DNA of 64,000 nucleotides from Chloroflexota bacterium (GTDB taxonomy: Bacteria > Chloroflexota > Dehalococcoidia > Lucifugimonadales > JADFKI01), in contig VXNZ01000046.1 of assembly GCA_009840355.1 (NCBI GenBank), positions 109,117-173,116 on the forward strand, read 5' to 3'. The notes under the pieces are model-generated. The model did no database searches. It had not been told where the DNA came from and saw only the letters and a program-made list of their open reading frames with translations. The position numbers and the translations under genes were made by a program. This document shows, one piece after another, positions 17,298 to 25,844 of the stretch (its first letter is position 1; each line of letters begins with the position of its first letter).

Positions 17298-17609
17298 ATG
17301 GCGGATTACATCTTGCTGATACAGATGGATATTCCGACGGAGTTGGAGAACGACTTCAATCGCCTGTACGAATCCGAGCATATCCCAAATCTGCTGCAAG
17401 TCGATGGCGTGCATAGTTGCACGCGATACCGGCTGGAATCATCGTCTGACGACGGTATGGCGCGATACGCCGCCATCTACGAAGTGGACGCGCCGGGCAT
17501 TCATCAGACAGATAAGTGGCAGCGGCAGGCGGACATCGAGTGCGACTGGATGACGAAGATCCGCCCGAACACATACAATCGCACATTCACTTCGTTCAGG
17601 AAGATATAA
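17298..17609 (+). CDS. Small dimeric alpha/beta-barrel-type protein, second of a tandem pair
   Basis: 103 residues, gap-free paralogue of the preceding gene: MADYI(M/L), DFNR(V/L)Y, EH(V/I)PNLL, RYRLE, MARYAA(V/I)Y and KIRP are shared. The pair arose by tandem duplication, but the C-terminal thirds have clearly diverged (DSDEWRAWADKEGEW against QTDKWQRQADIECDW). AGGATAGG lies upstream of the ATG. Role unknown. Confidence 0.6.
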   Translation: MADYILLIQMDIPTELENDFNRLYESEHIPNLLQVDGVHSCTRYRLESSSDDGMARYAAIYEVDAPGIHQTDKWQRQADIECDWMTKIRPNTYNRTFTSFRKI

Positions 17610-17643
17610 TTAACATCGATGGACAGGATGGCAGGATTAGGAA

Positions 17644-17853
17644 ATGTGTAGAAGCATCAAGACATTGCGGCGGGTGGATGAGCCGGCGACGGACGAAGAG
17701 TTGCACGCGGCGGCACTACAGTTCGTGCGCAAGATAAGCGGATACCGCAAGCCGTCGCGCGCCAACGAGCAGGCGTTCAACTCCGCGGTGCACGAAATCG
17801 CGCTGTCGTCCCGCACGCTGCTAGAATCGCTGACGGTGAGGAAGTCAAATTAA
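17644..17853 (+). CDS. DUF2277 family protein
   Basis: 69 residues: MCRSIKTLRRVDEPATDEEL, AALQFVRKISGYRKPS and AFNSAVHEIALSSRTLLESL. The opening MCRxIKTL, the PAT(D/E)EE segment and QFVRKxSGxxKPS are the recognisable DUF2277 pattern of small helical proteins. Molecular role unknown. It lies between the tandem barrel genes and the gamma-glutamyltransferase on the same strand. Confidence 0.8.
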   Translation: MCRSIKTLRRVDEPATDEELHAAALQFVRKISGYRKPSRANEQAFNSAVHEIALSSRTLLESLTVRKSN

Positions 17854-17885
17854 CAGGATAGACAGGATATTTAGGAGAACAACGC

Positions 17886-19577
17886 ATGTCTTGGAGAAAG
17901 TTGGCGGGCAGCCCGTTTGACACTTATAAGAAAGAAGCGGTCGCGTCCAACGGCATGGTCGCCACTAACCATCCGCTTGGCTCTGCGGCGGGGCTGGAAA
18001 TGCTGGCGATGGGCGGCAATGCGATGGACGCCGCGGTCGCGTCCGTATTCGCGCTCAGCGTCGTCGAGCCAATGATGGTCGGCATTTTCGGCGCCGGGTT
18101 CATCAATTACTACGACGCATCGAGCGGCGAGTTCGTGAACATCGACAACTACTCGGTCGCGCCGGCGGCTGCCACTCCCGACATGTACGACACCATTTCG
18201 GACGAATGGCCCGACTACATGGAGACGGTCGATCGCGAGAATCTGGTCGGCTATCGTGCCGTCGGCGTGCCCGGCGCGCTGATGGGCTGGTGCGTCGCCG
18301 AAGAGCGCTTCGGCAGGCTTGGGCTGGATGCGGTCATGCAGCCTGCCATTCGCTACGCCAAGCGCGGGTTCGCCGTGAGCCGATACCTCGCGGACATCAT
18401 CCGCCTCAACGCGGACGACTTGGCGCTGTTCCCCGCGAGCGCGGATGTGTTTCTGCCGGGCGGCGGACCGCCTGCCGTCGGGCAGGCAATCGTCCGCGCA
18501 GACTACGCCAAGACGCTCGAAGCGGTCGCAGCGGAAGGTCCGGACGCGCTGTACAAAGGGCGTATCGGCGAGATGGTCGTGGAAGACATGGCGGCGAACG
18601 ACGGCATCATCACCGGCGACGACTTCGACGACTACCGCATACACTTCCGCGAGCCGGTGCGCGGCACATACAGAGGCTACGACATCGTGTCCGTCGCGCC
18701 CACAAGTTCCGGTGGCACGGCGATAATCGAGATACTGAACATACTCGAAGGCTACGAGGTCGGCTCGCTCGGCTTCGGCACTTCTGAAGGCGCGCACCTG
18801 CTCGCGGAAGCGATGAAGATAGCCTTCGCGGACCGCTTCGAATATCTTGGCGACCCGGCGTTCGTCGAAGTGCCTGTCGGCGCGCTGACGGACAAAGGCT
18901 ATGCAGCGGCACGCTGCCGCGAGATCGACACGGCGCACGCGCGCGAGTTCACCTACGGCAATCCATCGCTTTATGTCGGCGAAGGCGCGGATACGACGCA
19001 CTTGACGACCGCCGATGGGGACGGCAATGTGGTGTCCACCACGCAGACGATTCACGCCGTCTTCGGTTCCAAGGTAACCACGCCCGGCACAGGCATGCTG
19101 CTGAACAACACGATGAACATATTCGATCCGCATCCGGGCAACGCGAACTCCATCGCGCCGCGCAAGCGCATGGTCAGCAGCATGTCGCCGACCATCGTGA
19201 TGAAGGACGGCAAGCCGCTGATGGCGCTCGGCACGCCCGGCGCGACACGCATATTCCCGTCCGTCTTGCAGGCAATCGTGAATGTCATAGACCACGGCAT
19301 GTCGCTGCAGGAAGCGGTCGAAGCGCCGCGAATCTGGACGCAAGGGCAGGATTTAGAAGTGGAGCCGGGCGTATCGCAATCTACGCGGCAGGCGCTGCAA
19401 TCTATGGGACACAATGTGCAGGTCGTGCAGCGAGTCGCCGGCGGTATGAACGGCGTAATGTTCGACCACGCGGACGGCGTAATCCGCGGCGCAGCCTGCT
19501 ACCGCGCAGACGGCGTCCCTGCCGGCTACAGCGGCGGCGCGGCAAGACCGTCAGATGACCCGCTGTACAGATTCTAA
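17886..19577 (+). CDS. Gamma-glutamyltransferase family protein
   Basis: 563 residues covering the whole Ntn-hydrolase GGT family. NHPLGSAAGLEMLAMGGNAMDAAVA is the family start, and ADTTHLTTADGDGNVVS contains the Thr that becomes the N-terminal nucleophile after self-cleavage. PRKRMVSSMSPTIVMKDGKP and SVLQAIVNVIDHGMSLQEAVEAPR follow. No signal peptide is seen, so it is probably cytoplasmic, unlike periplasmic E. coli GGT. It may hydrolyse gamma-glutamyl amides or act as an acylase-type relative. A GGAG site precedes the ATG. The next gene encodes an amine-type oxidase, suggesting a shared amino-compound breakdown route (inference). Confidence 0.9.
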   Translation: MSWRKLAGSPFDTYKKEAVASNGMVATNHPLGSAAGLEMLAMGGNAMDAAVASVFALSVVEPMMVGIFGAGFINYYDASSGEFVNIDNYSVAPAAATPDMYDTISDEWPDYMETVDRENLVGYRAVGVPGALMGWCVAEERFGRLGLDAVMQPAIRYAKRGFAVSRYLADIIRLNADDLALFPASADVFLPGGGPPAVGQAIVRADYAKTLEAVAAEGPDALYKGRIGEMVVEDMAANDGIITGDDFDDYRIHFREPVRGTYRGYDIVSVAPTSSGGTAIIEILNILEGYEVGSLGFGTSEGAHLLAEAMKIAFADRFEYLGDPAFVEVPVGALTDKGYAAARCREIDTAHAREFTYGNPSLYVGEGADTTHLTTADGDGNVVSTTQTIHAVFGSKVTTPGTGMLLNNTMNIFDPHPGNANSIAPRKRMVSSMSPTIVMKDGKPLMALGTPGATRIFPSVLQAIVNVIDHGMSLQEAVEAPRIWTQGQDLEVEPGVSQSTRQALQSMGHNVQVVQRVAGGMNGVMFDHADGVIRGAACYRADGVPAGYSGGAARPSDDPLYRF

Positions 19578-19680
19578 ACGGCGGCATAGCCAACATCGAT
19601 AGACAGGATGGGCAGCATGAACGGGATAAGAACGCGATTAGCACCTATCCTGAATACCCATGTTAGAAAAGGGGCGAAAA

Positions 19681-20868
19681 ATGCCAAATACATCCGCCGA
19701 TGTCGTCGTTATTGGCGGCGGCGTGAATGGGACTAGCATAGCCATGCACCTCGCGCGATTGGGCGCGGGCAAGGTGCTGCTGCTCGAAAAGGGACACCTC
19801 GCCGGCGGTGCGAGCGGCAGGTCCGGCGCGATGGTGCGCGAACACTACCTGCATCCCACGCTCGTCAAGATGGCGATGGAGGCGAGCGACATCTTCCACA
19901 ACTTCGGCGATGCGGTGGGCGGTGACGCGCGCTTCATCGAGACCGGCAGAGCGCTCCTGTTCGGCGAACACGATGTGCCTGCCGTCCGCGCGAATGTGGC
20001 TATGAACCGTGAGCTGGGCGTGAACATCCACACGATGTCCCCAAGCGAAATCAGCGAAATCGTCCCGCAGGCGAATCTTGAAGGCGTCGCGATTGGCGCA
20101 TACGAGCCTGTCTCCGGATATGCAGACCCGATGGCGACCACATACGCCTACGCCAACCGCGCCAAAGACTACGGCGCGGAAATCGAGACAGGCTGCGCGG
20201 TAAGCGGCATCCGCGTTCAAGGCGGTCGCGTCGTAGGCGTGGACACGGAGCGCGGGTATATTGCTGCCGACGCAGTCATCGCTGCGACCGGCCCATGGGT
20301 GAACCAGCTCGCCGCGCCGCTCGGTGAATCGCTGCCCATCGCGCCGACTCGCGTGCAGATGGTGCACCTGCGCCGCCCGCCGTCGCTGGAAGGGCTGACG
20401 ACCAATGTCATTGACCATACGACCGGCGCATACTTCCGCGTGGATGCCGGCTACAGCACGCTCATCGGCGGCGAGAACTTGGACGATCTGAACGAAGTTG
20501 TGAACCCGGACGCATTCGGTCTGAACGCCGACCACGACACCATCACGAAGTTCTGGGATCGCGCCAAGCTGCGCTTCCCCGATTTCAGCGCGGCGACACA
20601 GCGCGGCGGATACGGTTCGCTGTACGACATGACGCCCGACGGCAACCCGATTTTAGATAAGGCGGCGAGCATCGACGGAATGTACTGGGCAGTCGGCTTC
20701 AGCGGGCACGGCTTCAAGCTATCGCCCGTCGTGGGCAGAATGGTCGCCGAGTTCGTCCTGCACGGCAAGTCCGCCGACCACCCAATCCAAGACTTCCGCG
20801 CCGCCCGCTTCACCGAAGGCAAACCCCTAACCGCCCAACACCCCTACACCGGCCGCCGCCACCAGTAA
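19681..20868 (+). CDS. FAD-dependent oxidoreductase, sarcosine oxidase beta/DAO family
   Basis: 395 residues from the ATG at 19681, which has AGGGGCG seven bases upstream. VVVIGGGVNGTSIAMHLARLG is the dinucleotide-binding motif; GGASGRSGAMVREHY, ATGPWVNQLA, TPDGNPILD and WAVGFSGHGFKLSPVVGRMVAEFV match the DAO/SoxB family. It should oxidise an N-methyl or secondary amino acid with FAD. It is the last gene before the large mobile island, whose insertion lies 30 bases after the stop. Confidence 0.9.
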   Translation: MPNTSADVVVIGGGVNGTSIAMHLARLGAGKVLLLEKGHLAGGASGRSGAMVREHYLHPTLVKMAMEASDIFHNFGDAVGGDARFIETGRALLFGEHDVPAVRANVAMNRELGVNIHTMSPSEISEIVPQANLEGVAIGAYEPVSGYADPMATTYAYANRAKDYGAEIETGCAVSGIRVQGGRVVGVDTERGYIAADAVIAATGPWVNQLAAPLGESLPIAPTRVQMVHLRRPPSLEGLTTNVIDHTTGAYFRVDAGYSTLIGGENLDDLNEVVNPDAFGLNADHDTITKFWDRAKLRFPDFSAATQRGGYGSLYDMTPDGNPILDKAASIDGMYWAVGFSGHGFKLSPVVGRMVAEFVLHGKSADHPIQDFRAARFTEGKPLTAQHPYTGRRHQ

Positions 20869-20884
20869 AAGCAACCATATCAAC

Positions 20885-20908
20885 CTGTCCATCCTGTATA
20901 TCCATGTA
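20885..20908. repeat. Left half of a split intergenic repeat (island target site)
   Basis: CTGTCCATCCTGTATATCC followed by ATGTA; the final 11 bases ATATCCATGTA (20898-20908) recur at 39838-39848. Joined to the right-hand continuation at 39849, it differs by one base over 26 from the intact copy at 41781-41806. Confidence 0.75.
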
Positions 20909-20926
20909 GAGACGCTTTCACAAATA

Positions 20927-21490
20927 TGCGACAGGTGGAAATCGAGACATTTTCGGTCAGTTTGTGGAATCAGTGACAGTCCCTCGACAATGTTTCTCAT
21001 TTATGACATTTTCAAACATAGTCACTGCCGCCTCAATTCATCACCGGTTTGTGTGATGACCTTCCAATAGGGGCGAAGTAGTTTCAGCAAAAAGGCTGGC
21101 AACCGGTAATGGTTGCCAGCCCTTCAATTACTTGGTTTATAACCCAAACCCAAGACCTGAACAGAAACCGCCTTGAGACGAATTGGTTTGATTAGTATAA
21201 GTGTTCTGGTTTGCTGCTTGACCTTCGGTTCATGTCGCAGTATGACTCAGAAACCAAAAAGGCAAGTCATAAAGCCCTTGAACCAATTTTCACACAAAGA
21301 GTAAATTTGAGACGGAGAAGGCTTCAGTTTGCCAGCCGAGCCTCCTCCGTAAAGCGATTGTGTGGTGTCGGGGGCCTTGTTACGCCTCTCGTCACCACCC
21401 TTCGCCAAGCATTTTCACTCATGAGGAAGGGGGATTTCAAGGTGAAGCAATTGGTTGAAACGAAGATTTGCTCGTACAGGAGGTGATTTC
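20927..21490. other. Non-coding left end of the island
   Basis: About 560 bases without a convincing gene. An open frame at 21211-21486 (91 codons) has no ribosome-binding site or recognisable sequence and was not accepted. The only clear structure is the hairpin at 21094-21121. Confidence 0.5.
21089..21121 (-). terminator. Hairpin, rho-independent terminator on the minus strand
   Basis: GGCTGGCAACC (21094-21104) pairs perfectly with GGTTGCCAGCC (21111-21121) around a 6-base loop. Read on the minus strand, the stem is followed by TTTTTG. No minus-strand gene is seen immediately before it; it may insulate the element from outside transcription or vice versa. Confidence 0.55.
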
Positions 21491-22150
21491 ATGACCGATA
21501 AGGACATTTCCGTACAGGTATTCGCAGAAGTCAGGGATGTACTGACCGATGACGAACTCCTTGAGTTGGCCAGGGACCTCAACTTGGCAGCAATCAACTA
21601 CAACGAACATCTGAGGGACATTGTAGCTGGTATCTTTGATACGCGGATCGCCAAACTCAGGGCGAAACGGTGTCTGAGGGCCCGTGAAGGGCAGATAACA
21701 CCGGCTTCCGACCACTGGACCACGGACTCAGAAGAGTCCGTAATAGATCCGCCCCCTACAAGCATTTCTTCAAGTGAGTCAGACGGCAACGCACCGCCTC
21801 CTTCTGATTCCGAGTTAGTTTGTGGTAACGCGACGCTCAACCATATTGCTTCGTGCCAGGATCAGAGAGAGGCAGCGTATAAAATTGCCACCCTCAACCC
21901 GGAGGGCTTTGCAGTGAGAGAGGCCGCCGCTCTTATATATGCAGCGGGCTTATCAAAGGGTAAATTAAAAACTATCTCTTCAAATATATATACGCTTGCG
22001 GCTGATGATGATAACTGGCAGAGGTTGGGACCAGGACGTTACAGGCTCCTTCCCGAAATTCGGCCAGTCGACAGTGACATCTTTGACTACCGCCGCCAGG
22101 ATGTCGCCGATGATGACGGCGAGGACAATGAGCTTGTTCAAGTTGCTTAG
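21491..22150 (+). CDS. Hypothetical protein with a C-terminal winged-helix-like domain
   Basis: 219 residues from the ATG at 21491, which has a near-ideal AGGAGGTG six bases upstream; the frame opens 36 bases earlier but without a site. The N-terminal part is acidic and helical (DVLTDDELLELARDLNL). A Ser/Pro/Asp-rich linker spans about residues 75-115. The C-terminus (REAAYKIATLNPEGFAVREA to NWQRLGPGRYRLL) has the look of HARE-HTH-type winged helices, which end in a (W/R)xxLGxGxYRL strand. First gene of the island; role unknown, perhaps DNA binding. Confidence 0.6.
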   Translation: MTDKDISVQVFAEVRDVLTDDELLELARDLNLAAINYNEHLRDIVAGIFDTRIAKLRAKRCLRAREGQITPASDHWTTDSEESVIDPPPTSISSSESDGNAPPPSDSELVCGNATLNHIASCQDQREAAYKIATLNPEGFAVREAAALIYAAGLSKGKLKTISSNIYTLAADDDNWQRLGPGRYRLLPEIRPVDSDIFDYRRQDVADDDGEDNELVQVA

Positions 22151-22278
22151 GCGTCTCATATTCGGGTTGCCTATCAATGCCGATTTAAGCGGAATTGATG
22201 CGATAAACAAGCAACGAAAGGCTTGCAAGAATGACTTAATCAACGTACAATCGTTCTAGGCAAACAACGCACAAAATA

Positions 22279-22308
22279 AGACCGCCGGAGGGCCAACTCC
22301 GACGGTCT
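22279..22308. terminator. GC-rich hairpin before the transposase
   Basis: AGACCGCCGGAG and CTCCGACGGTCT pair except for one position around GGCCAA. On the minus strand it is followed by TTATTTTG. It may block read-through into or out of the transposase gene. Confidence 0.45.
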
Positions 22309-22335
22309 CAAAAGCCACTGGAAGGGGATTTTGAG

Positions 22336-23794
22336 ATGTCACCTCCGAATGCGGCTCAATATGAGCCTACGCCATTTTCTGTCGAAAATCAACAGCTAAG
22401 TCGCCCGAGTGCGGACAAGATTCCGAAGGGTGGGTGGGCGCTCAAGAGATTCTTCGCCGACCTTTTTGTTGATTGCGCTCGGGAGTCTGGACTCCTCCAC
22501 ATCCTTCAGGCCGTCCGCTCGACTCCCTCCAAACCGTCACGGGGCCGAACTCTTATATATTCGAACGAGTCCTTGCTGAAAGCCATTGCTCTAAGGATAG
22601 TTGAAAAGCACGAGTCTGCCGCAGACTTAGTTGGATGTCTGGAGGGCACTCCACAAGCGCGTAAGACTTGCGGTTTACAGCAAGGGCGCACTCCCAGCGA
22701 GGCTACCATCAGCAGGTTTACCAGCCTTCTTAGTAAGTACCGTGCTGCCCACTGGGACACGATCACCGTGATAAATCGTCACATCAACACCTATGTGGCG
22801 ACAGGCAGAGAGATAGGCGCCTTCGGAAGTAGCGCACCCGCATTCGGGGAGATACTGGCCATCGATTCTACTGACATAAAGTCGTTCAGCGATGAAGGTC
22901 GCCGTCCGCATATCGACCCCGCCGTTCCGAGGCCAAAGCATCCTTCCAAGTGTACGTCAAGGGTTGCGACGTGTTGCCAGACCGTGGATTGGGAGGCTGC
23001 GGACGGAGTGAAGACAAACCCTAATGCGCCGGATGGCAAAGAATGGTATTAAAGAATGGTATTACGGATACAAGTTACACGTCATCTGCGACGCCTATTA
23101 CGGAATCCCATTGCACGCCATTCTTACCGCAGCTAACCGCTGGGATGGCCACCTACTGAAACCCCTCGTTGAAGAGACGCTCAAACGCTACCCGTGGCTT
23201 GCACCGAGATATTTACTTGCCGATAAGGGCTATGACGACACAAAGAATTTTCTCTGGCTAGATTCAATTGGCATAACACCAATTATCGCTGTACGCAAAC
23301 CCGTGAAGGCCAAGGACGGTAAGAGAAGGACATATAAGGCAGAAATCGAAGGACCGTATGGTAAATATACGGAATCCTTCAACGTCGATGGCTATCCCGT
23401 GTGTCCCTGCGGTCGAGTTATGAGATATGTCGGCACCGATTCCACACACGGTCACTCATTCAAATGCCCGCGAGACAGACGGCACTCGGAGAAGGTGCTG
23501 TCCCCGCTGTCTTGCGGAGATGAGTATTGGATAAAGCCAAAGGGAAAGCTGGTAAGGATAATGGGAGTGCTTCCGAGATTCTCAAAGAGATGGAAGGAGC
23601 TCTACAAGCTCAGGCAGACCATAGAGCGCTTCTTCGGTAGCGCCAAGCGGTCACGAGTGCTCGACAGGCATCATTTCCTCAGTATGGATAAGGTAGCCAT
23701 ACATACGCAAACTTCGTTGTTGACCTACTCGGTGACGATGCTTGCGCGTCTGATATACGGCGACTACGAGCGAATTCGTCACATGCGGATGTAG
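22336..23794 (+). pseudogene. IS4-type DDE transposase, frameshifted by a 13-bp tandem duplication
   Basis: The first frame (22336-23052) carries an N-terminal helical domain and EILAIDSTDIKSF with the first catalytic Asp, then stops at DGKEWY. The second frame continues KEWYYGYKLHVICDAYYG, RYLLADKGYDDTKNF (second Asp) and LYKLRQTIERFFGSAKRSR (catalytic Glu in a Y-(2)-R-(3)-E-(6)-K pattern). AAAGAATGGTATT occurs twice in tandem at 23038-23063; deleting one copy restores a single frame of about 480 residues. A four-cysteine segment (CPCGRV, then FKCPRD) sits between the second Asp and the Glu. Candidate original transposase of the island. Confidence 0.85.
23038..23063 (+). repeat. 13-bp tandem duplication inside the transposase
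   Basis: AAAGAATGGTATT x 2, perfect. The extra 13 bases shift the frame and create a TAA at 23050-23052. Confidence 0.9.
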
Positions 23795-23809
23795 ATAGGG
23801 ACATGCATC

Positions 23810-24220
23810 GTGGTAGGTCGCAAATTCATAGTTGAATGGGACGACAAGGATACGCCGGAGGCACTGAAGGCGGCGTATCTGGCCGAGGAGAGTCCCTCAG
23901 TGAAGACCCGCCTGCAAGGGTTGAGCATGCTACGGCGGGGGATGACGCTTGCAGAGGTCGCTCGGTCGCTCGACGTCAATTACAGGACGGTACAACGGTG
24001 GATAAGTTGGTATAGGAATGGCGGTTTGGCCGAAGTACTAGCGCATCGGAAGCGCGGCAGGAAGCCGTACCTAGACAGCGACGAGGTGACCTTGTTGGGT
24101 TGGGAAGTGGAATCGGGTTGTTTCGGCATGGCAAAAGATGTCAGGGATTATATCGAGACGCAATGCGGCGTCACTTACACGATGCCGGGAGTTTACAGCC
24201 TGATGAGGCGGGTGAATTGA
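23810..24220 (+). pseudogene. IS630-type transposase, N-terminal fragment
   Basis: 136 residues beginning at a GTG. LRRGMTLAEVARSLDVNYRTVQRWISWYRNGG and LAHRKRGRKPYL form the helix-turn-helix pair, and GVTYTMPGVYSLMRR is the end of the second winged-helix domain of IS630/Tc1-like transposases. The DDE catalytic domain that should follow is missing. The stop at 24220 lies inside the truncated end of a DprA-like gene on the other strand. It is a remnant that probably damaged that gene. Confidence 0.75.
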
Positions 24221-24893
24221 TGCATTTGTGCATTGCGGTGTTGCCATCCGACGCGTGGTGTCGGAGTATGACATCCGCTGCATCCTCCGGTTCGACCGCC
24301 TGTGCGCCCAGCGCGAGCAGGTTGGCGTTCGCGGAACTGGGTAGGGTGAGAAGGAACTTGCCGGTGGTGACGAGTTCGCGGGCTAGGGTTTCGATGCTGC
24401 CGTTGGGCGTGGCATGGGTTATGAAGATGCACTTGGCCAACGAGGCCACAATACGGTTACGTTCTGCGGCGAGCTTCAGAGTCGGGCGGCGATAAGCGTT
24501 GGAAAACGGTGAGATGATGAGCAGCCGTCCGGCGTCCAGGGCGGGACGCCAGTCGCGCGGTATTCGCATGTTCTCTATGCCGCGCGCAGGGCAGATAACA
24601 ATGGGCTGGCTGCCACGCAGAAGCAGGCGCAGGCACTCTTTCTCCATCGGCGTCTGAAAGCCACCCACCACGGGGACGCCGGCGTCGCGCATCGCTTTTG
24701 CGACATCGTAGGTCTTCAGGATAAGGTCGCCGGGGCAGCGGTTGGAGCAGAACAAAGCGGTCAGCCACTCTTTGAGCAGCAGTAGGTTGCCCAAGTGAGC
24801 GCTCTGTAGAGGCAATGAATAGGCAGTCTGACCGTTCTCTCTGCCGACGGCAGTGGCACGTGCCGAGTTATGCTCCAATGCAAACGGTTTCAT
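24171..24893 (-). pseudogene. DprA/Smf-like DNA-processing protein, C-terminus replaced
   Basis: 240 codons. VPVVGGFQTPMEKECLRLLLRG, PIVICPARGIENMRIP and RPTLKLAAERNRIVASLAKCIFI resemble the Rossmann-type single-strand-DNA-binding fold of DprA, including the RNRIVASLA segment. The C-terminal end after about EDAADVILRHHAS is antisense to the IS630 fragment, so the natural end is lost. Its ATG overlaps the stop of the upstream DUF5615 gene (ATGA), showing an original three-gene operon with DUF433 and DUF5615. DprA-like proteins in such settings can be defence-linked. Confidence 0.6.
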
Positions 24894-25258
24894 ATCGGTA
24901 GCACTCTAACCCGGCTTCGGCTCTCGTCAACCACCACCAAGGCTCCAGAGGACAGGTCGGCCTCATGCTGGTTGAGGGCAGCAATGACCGACCCTGCCAG
25001 ATAGTCTGGCAAGATGTTCTCGGCACGGACTTGAAGCACGCTCGGACCGGCCGCATGCGTTAGCGCCAGCATGGTGCCGAAATCCAAGTCGTGGGTGAAC
25101 ACTATCCGCCCGTGGGCTATCGCCCAATCCATGATGTGCCTGTCGGTGGCTCTTGGGTCTCCGACCTCGGACCAGTGTATTGCATCTCAGCCGTGGAACT
25201 GTAGTATCGGTGCCCACTGGGGTGATAGGTTCATGTCGATGATGAGCGCCGGTCTCAT
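24890..25258 (-). pseudogene. DUF5615 PIN-like toxin (VapC45-like), nonsense codon at 24
   Basis: From the ATG at 25258 the frame reads MRPALIIDMNLSPQWAPILQ, FHG, then TGA at codon 24 (25187-25189 on the plus strand). It then continues in the same frame as DAIHWSEVGDPRATDRHIMD and GRIVFTHDLDFGTMLAL. Family members usually have Gly-(W/H)-Asp here, so TGG to TGA is likely. The acidic residues of the PIN-like site (DMN, THDLDF) are otherwise present. Start and stop overlap neighbours as ATGA junctions with DUF433 upstream and the DprA-like gene downstream. Confidence 0.8.
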
Positions 25259-25485
25259 GACGCAGATAGGGGAAGCTCGCGCTCTTCGAGCCTCCAAGCA
25301 GCGTAGGCCAGCGATTGGTCGATGTCCTCTCGCTCAAGATAAGGGTAGGCACTGAGGATCTCGGCGTGAGTGCGTCCAGCCGCCAAGAGACCTACAACCA
25401 TCCCGACCGTAACTCGCATTCCGCGAATGCACGCCTTACCGCCCATCACGGCGGGGTCGACGGTAATTCTTTCCAGTGATTTCAT
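25255..25485 (-). CDS. DUF433 family antitoxin (VapB45-like)
   Basis: 76 residues from the ATG at 25485, chosen for its GGAGGAG site; an earlier ATG lies six codons upstream. LERITVDPAVMGGKACIRGMRVTVGMVVGLLAAG is the DUF433 core, followed by a helix-turn-helix (ILSAYPYLEREDIDQSLAYAA). These small proteins are antitoxins of DUF5615 PIN-like toxins. The cognate toxin directly downstream has a nonsense codon, so this antitoxin is probably orphaned. Confidence 0.85.
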   Translation of the reverse strand: MKSLERITVDPAVMGGKACIRGMRVTVGMVVGLLAAGRTHAEILSAYPYLEREDIDQSLAYAAWRLEERELPLSAS

Positions 25486-25548
25486 GCCCTCTCCTCCCAT
25501 CATCGGACTCTTGCCGCTTGCCGTCTCATGTACCTGCTTAGTCCGGCC

Positions 25549-25781
25549 TTAGCGATCCCATGCTTTCTTCTCTTCTTTCAAGTATGCTGCCACGTCCGCT
25601 GCAGTCTTGAATAACAGGCCGCCCGGTGCTTCGTTCAAGATGTCCACGGCGGATCGCCGCGGCTTAGCGGGGCAGGGCTTACCACCACGTCCACCGTTTG
25701 CCCCGCCTCCAACTCCGGACTGGCAAACTCCACCCTGCCTCCGTGCTGTACCGTTGCTCTGATATATAGTGCCTTTTGCAT
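25549..25781 (-). pseudogene. Small antitoxin-like gene, frameshifted
   Basis: From the ATG at 25781: MQKALYIRATVQHGGRVEFA, SPELEAGQTVDVVV, then a frame change near 25650-25690. It continues as RRSAVDILNEAPGGLLFKTA, ADVAAYLKEEKKAWDR and a stop at 25549-25551. The two halves together have the layout of short antitoxins with an N-terminal beta-strand DNA-binding part and a C-terminal toxin-binding helix (A-E-A-P-G-x-x-L-F-x-T-A). Its place beside DUF433/DUF5615 fits a decayed TA region. Confidence 0.5.
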
Positions 25782-25844
25782 AGAATCACCTACTCTTCAG
25801 GCTCGGGATTGGCGGCTATGAAGTCCAATTCCGATAGTATTATT

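Noticed and set aside
17871..19343. 490-codon open frame antisense to the gamma-glutamyltransferase gene
   Set aside because: It is a high-GC shadow: Arg/His/Ala-rich without domain motifs, while the sense strand encodes all family motifs.
20898..20908. The 11-bp direct repeats as mere members of the intergenic repeat family rather than a target duplication
   Set aside because: The right-hand copy lacks the preceding CCATCCTG part of the repeat and continues in AAATT; only joining both sides gives a complete member, as expected for a duplication.
21211..21486. 91-codon open frame at the left end of the island
   Set aside because: No ribosome-binding site, no recognisable sequence, and the next gene has its own strong start signal.
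25187..25189. In-frame TGA in the DUF5615 gene as selenocysteine or a recoded tryptophan
   Set aside because: No SECIS-like structure was seen, the family does not use selenocysteine, and other genes in the window use TGA as a normal stop.
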